From Streptomyces tailanensis (GTDB lineage Bacteria; Actinomycetota; Actinomycetes; Streptomycetales; Streptomycetaceae), in the NCBI RefSeq assembly GCF_008386495.1, contig NZ_VTHJ01000032.1, positions 1 to 42,098 of the forward strand: 42,098 bases of DNA, read 5' to 3'. Below are positions 41,601 to 42,098 of the stretch, piece after piece; position 1 is the first letter of the stretch; every line of letters begins with the position of its first letter. Below the pieces are notes generated by a model, which searched no databases, had not been told where the DNA came from, and saw nothing but the letters and a program-made list of their open reading frames with translations. The position numbers were made by a program, and so were the translations under genes.

Positions 41601-41945
41601 GTTCGGCGGTTCCATCGGGCCGTTTTCACTCCGGGCAGTTTCCGCCTGATGCGCACCAGCCCCTCACGCCCCGGCGCCGATGCGATCGGGCTCCTCCAAG
41701 GTGAGGTCGAATCCGGTCAGCAGTCCCGCACGGAAACCTCTCGGGCGGCCGGACAGGGAGCCCGCGGACAGTGCTCCGCAGACCTCGCCGAAACCTTGTG
41801 TCCCCAGCACGTCCCCAGGATCACGAAACGAAGCCGAGCAGCTGCTGTCGGCTCGTCGGCCCGAACCCTGATCATCAGCATTACCGCAGGTCAGCGCAGT
41901 GTCCGCTCGGCGGGGCGGCAAGAGCCTCACCGCGCTCCGAAGTCA
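41601..41945. other. gene-free stretch
   Basis: No supported gene. One GCAGGTCA motif (CATTACCGCAGGTCAGCG) lies near 41886. Confidence 0.4.
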
Positions 41946-42098
41946 CGAGCAGCGGATTGAGTCCGTTGAGCGGTAGTTGACGCCCCGACACCCAAAAATG
42001 AACGTTTCCGCAGGTCAGAGCGCTGCAATAGTGGGGCGGGTGGGACTCGAACCCACGGCCGACGGATTATGAGTCCTTTGAGGATCTTGGCGGCCCTT
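41946..42098 (-). repeat. third tRNA-scar repeat, cut by the window end
   Basis: Contains the 45-base tRNA(CAU) 3' half at 42032-42076. It is colinear with 32529-32681 at a constant offset of 9,417 bases, sharing GAGCAGCGGATT, AGTCCGTTGAG, AACGTTTCCGCAGGTCAGAG and the tRNA half. The repeat continues beyond the window. Confidence 0.75.

Noticed and set aside
39300..41615. Minus-strand open frame of 771 codons
   Set aside because: Antisense to the M20 peptidase and the GH13 relic; no signal, no domain.

Overview
The window looks like the chromosome (probably an accessory or arm region) of a Streptomyces-type actinomycete. GC is very high, coding third positions are GC-rich, GTG starts are frequent, and the gene families are typical: MprAB-like and NarL two-component systems, SpoIIE phosphatases with RsbW-like domains, a Tat signal, GH27/CBM13/CBM35 and AbfB secreted glycosidases, and IS630/IS3/IS30 debris. 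All calls come from reading the sequence; no database search was run.

Layout. 0-11 kb: a DUF3500 lipoprotein (-) faces an OmpR-type response regulator/histidine kinase pair (+). Next come a secreted alpha-galactosidase, a gutted Tat-exported AbfB-domain protein, and a complete-ended but broken IS630 element. A truncated NarL regulator follows, then a translationally coupled second DUF3500 protein and HupE/UreJ-type membrane protein. 11-16 kb: a DHA2-type MFS exporter and a GcvT-fold, probably tetrahydrofolate-dependent demethylase-like enzyme lie divergent from a double-domain Lrp/AsnC regulator. 15.7-17.4 kb: a scrapyard of butt-joined fragments (IS3, IS30, TPM-domain protein, SpoIIE phosphatase, MASE1 sensor). 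17.7-22.3 kb: an NCS1 permease with a C-terminal CxxC/CxxC tail, convergent with and overlapping a 981-residue PAS/GAF/SpoIIE/HATPase regulator.

22.5-42.1 kb is accessory DNA marked by three direct repeats of the 3' half of a tRNA(CAU) gene (23.6, 32.6, 42.0 kb; spacing 9,030 and 9,417 bases). Between the first two lie an alpha/beta hydrolase bracketed by a 59-base repeat, a GNAT enzyme, and a ligase-tail ORF. These are followed by a MarR regulator with a VOC/MBL/SnoaL/PPOX enzyme operon and a radical SAM protein, and then a divergent HxlR/NmrA pair under a 45-base dyad. A decayed inverted copy of the NmrA gene sits just outside the first tRNA repeat. Between the second and third lie a membrane protein divergent from a NarL-type kinase/regulator pair, a frameshifted SnoaL gene, a cupin, a TPR fragment, a LysR regulator divergent from an M20 peptidase, small membrane ORFs and a GH13 glucosidase tail.

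The main candidates for something undescribed are four: the DUF3500/HupE module with conserved histidine motifs, the MarR-linked enzyme operon with a shared operator-like dyad, the tRNA-scar/GCAGGTCA repeat landscape, and orphan CRISPR-repeat-like sequences.
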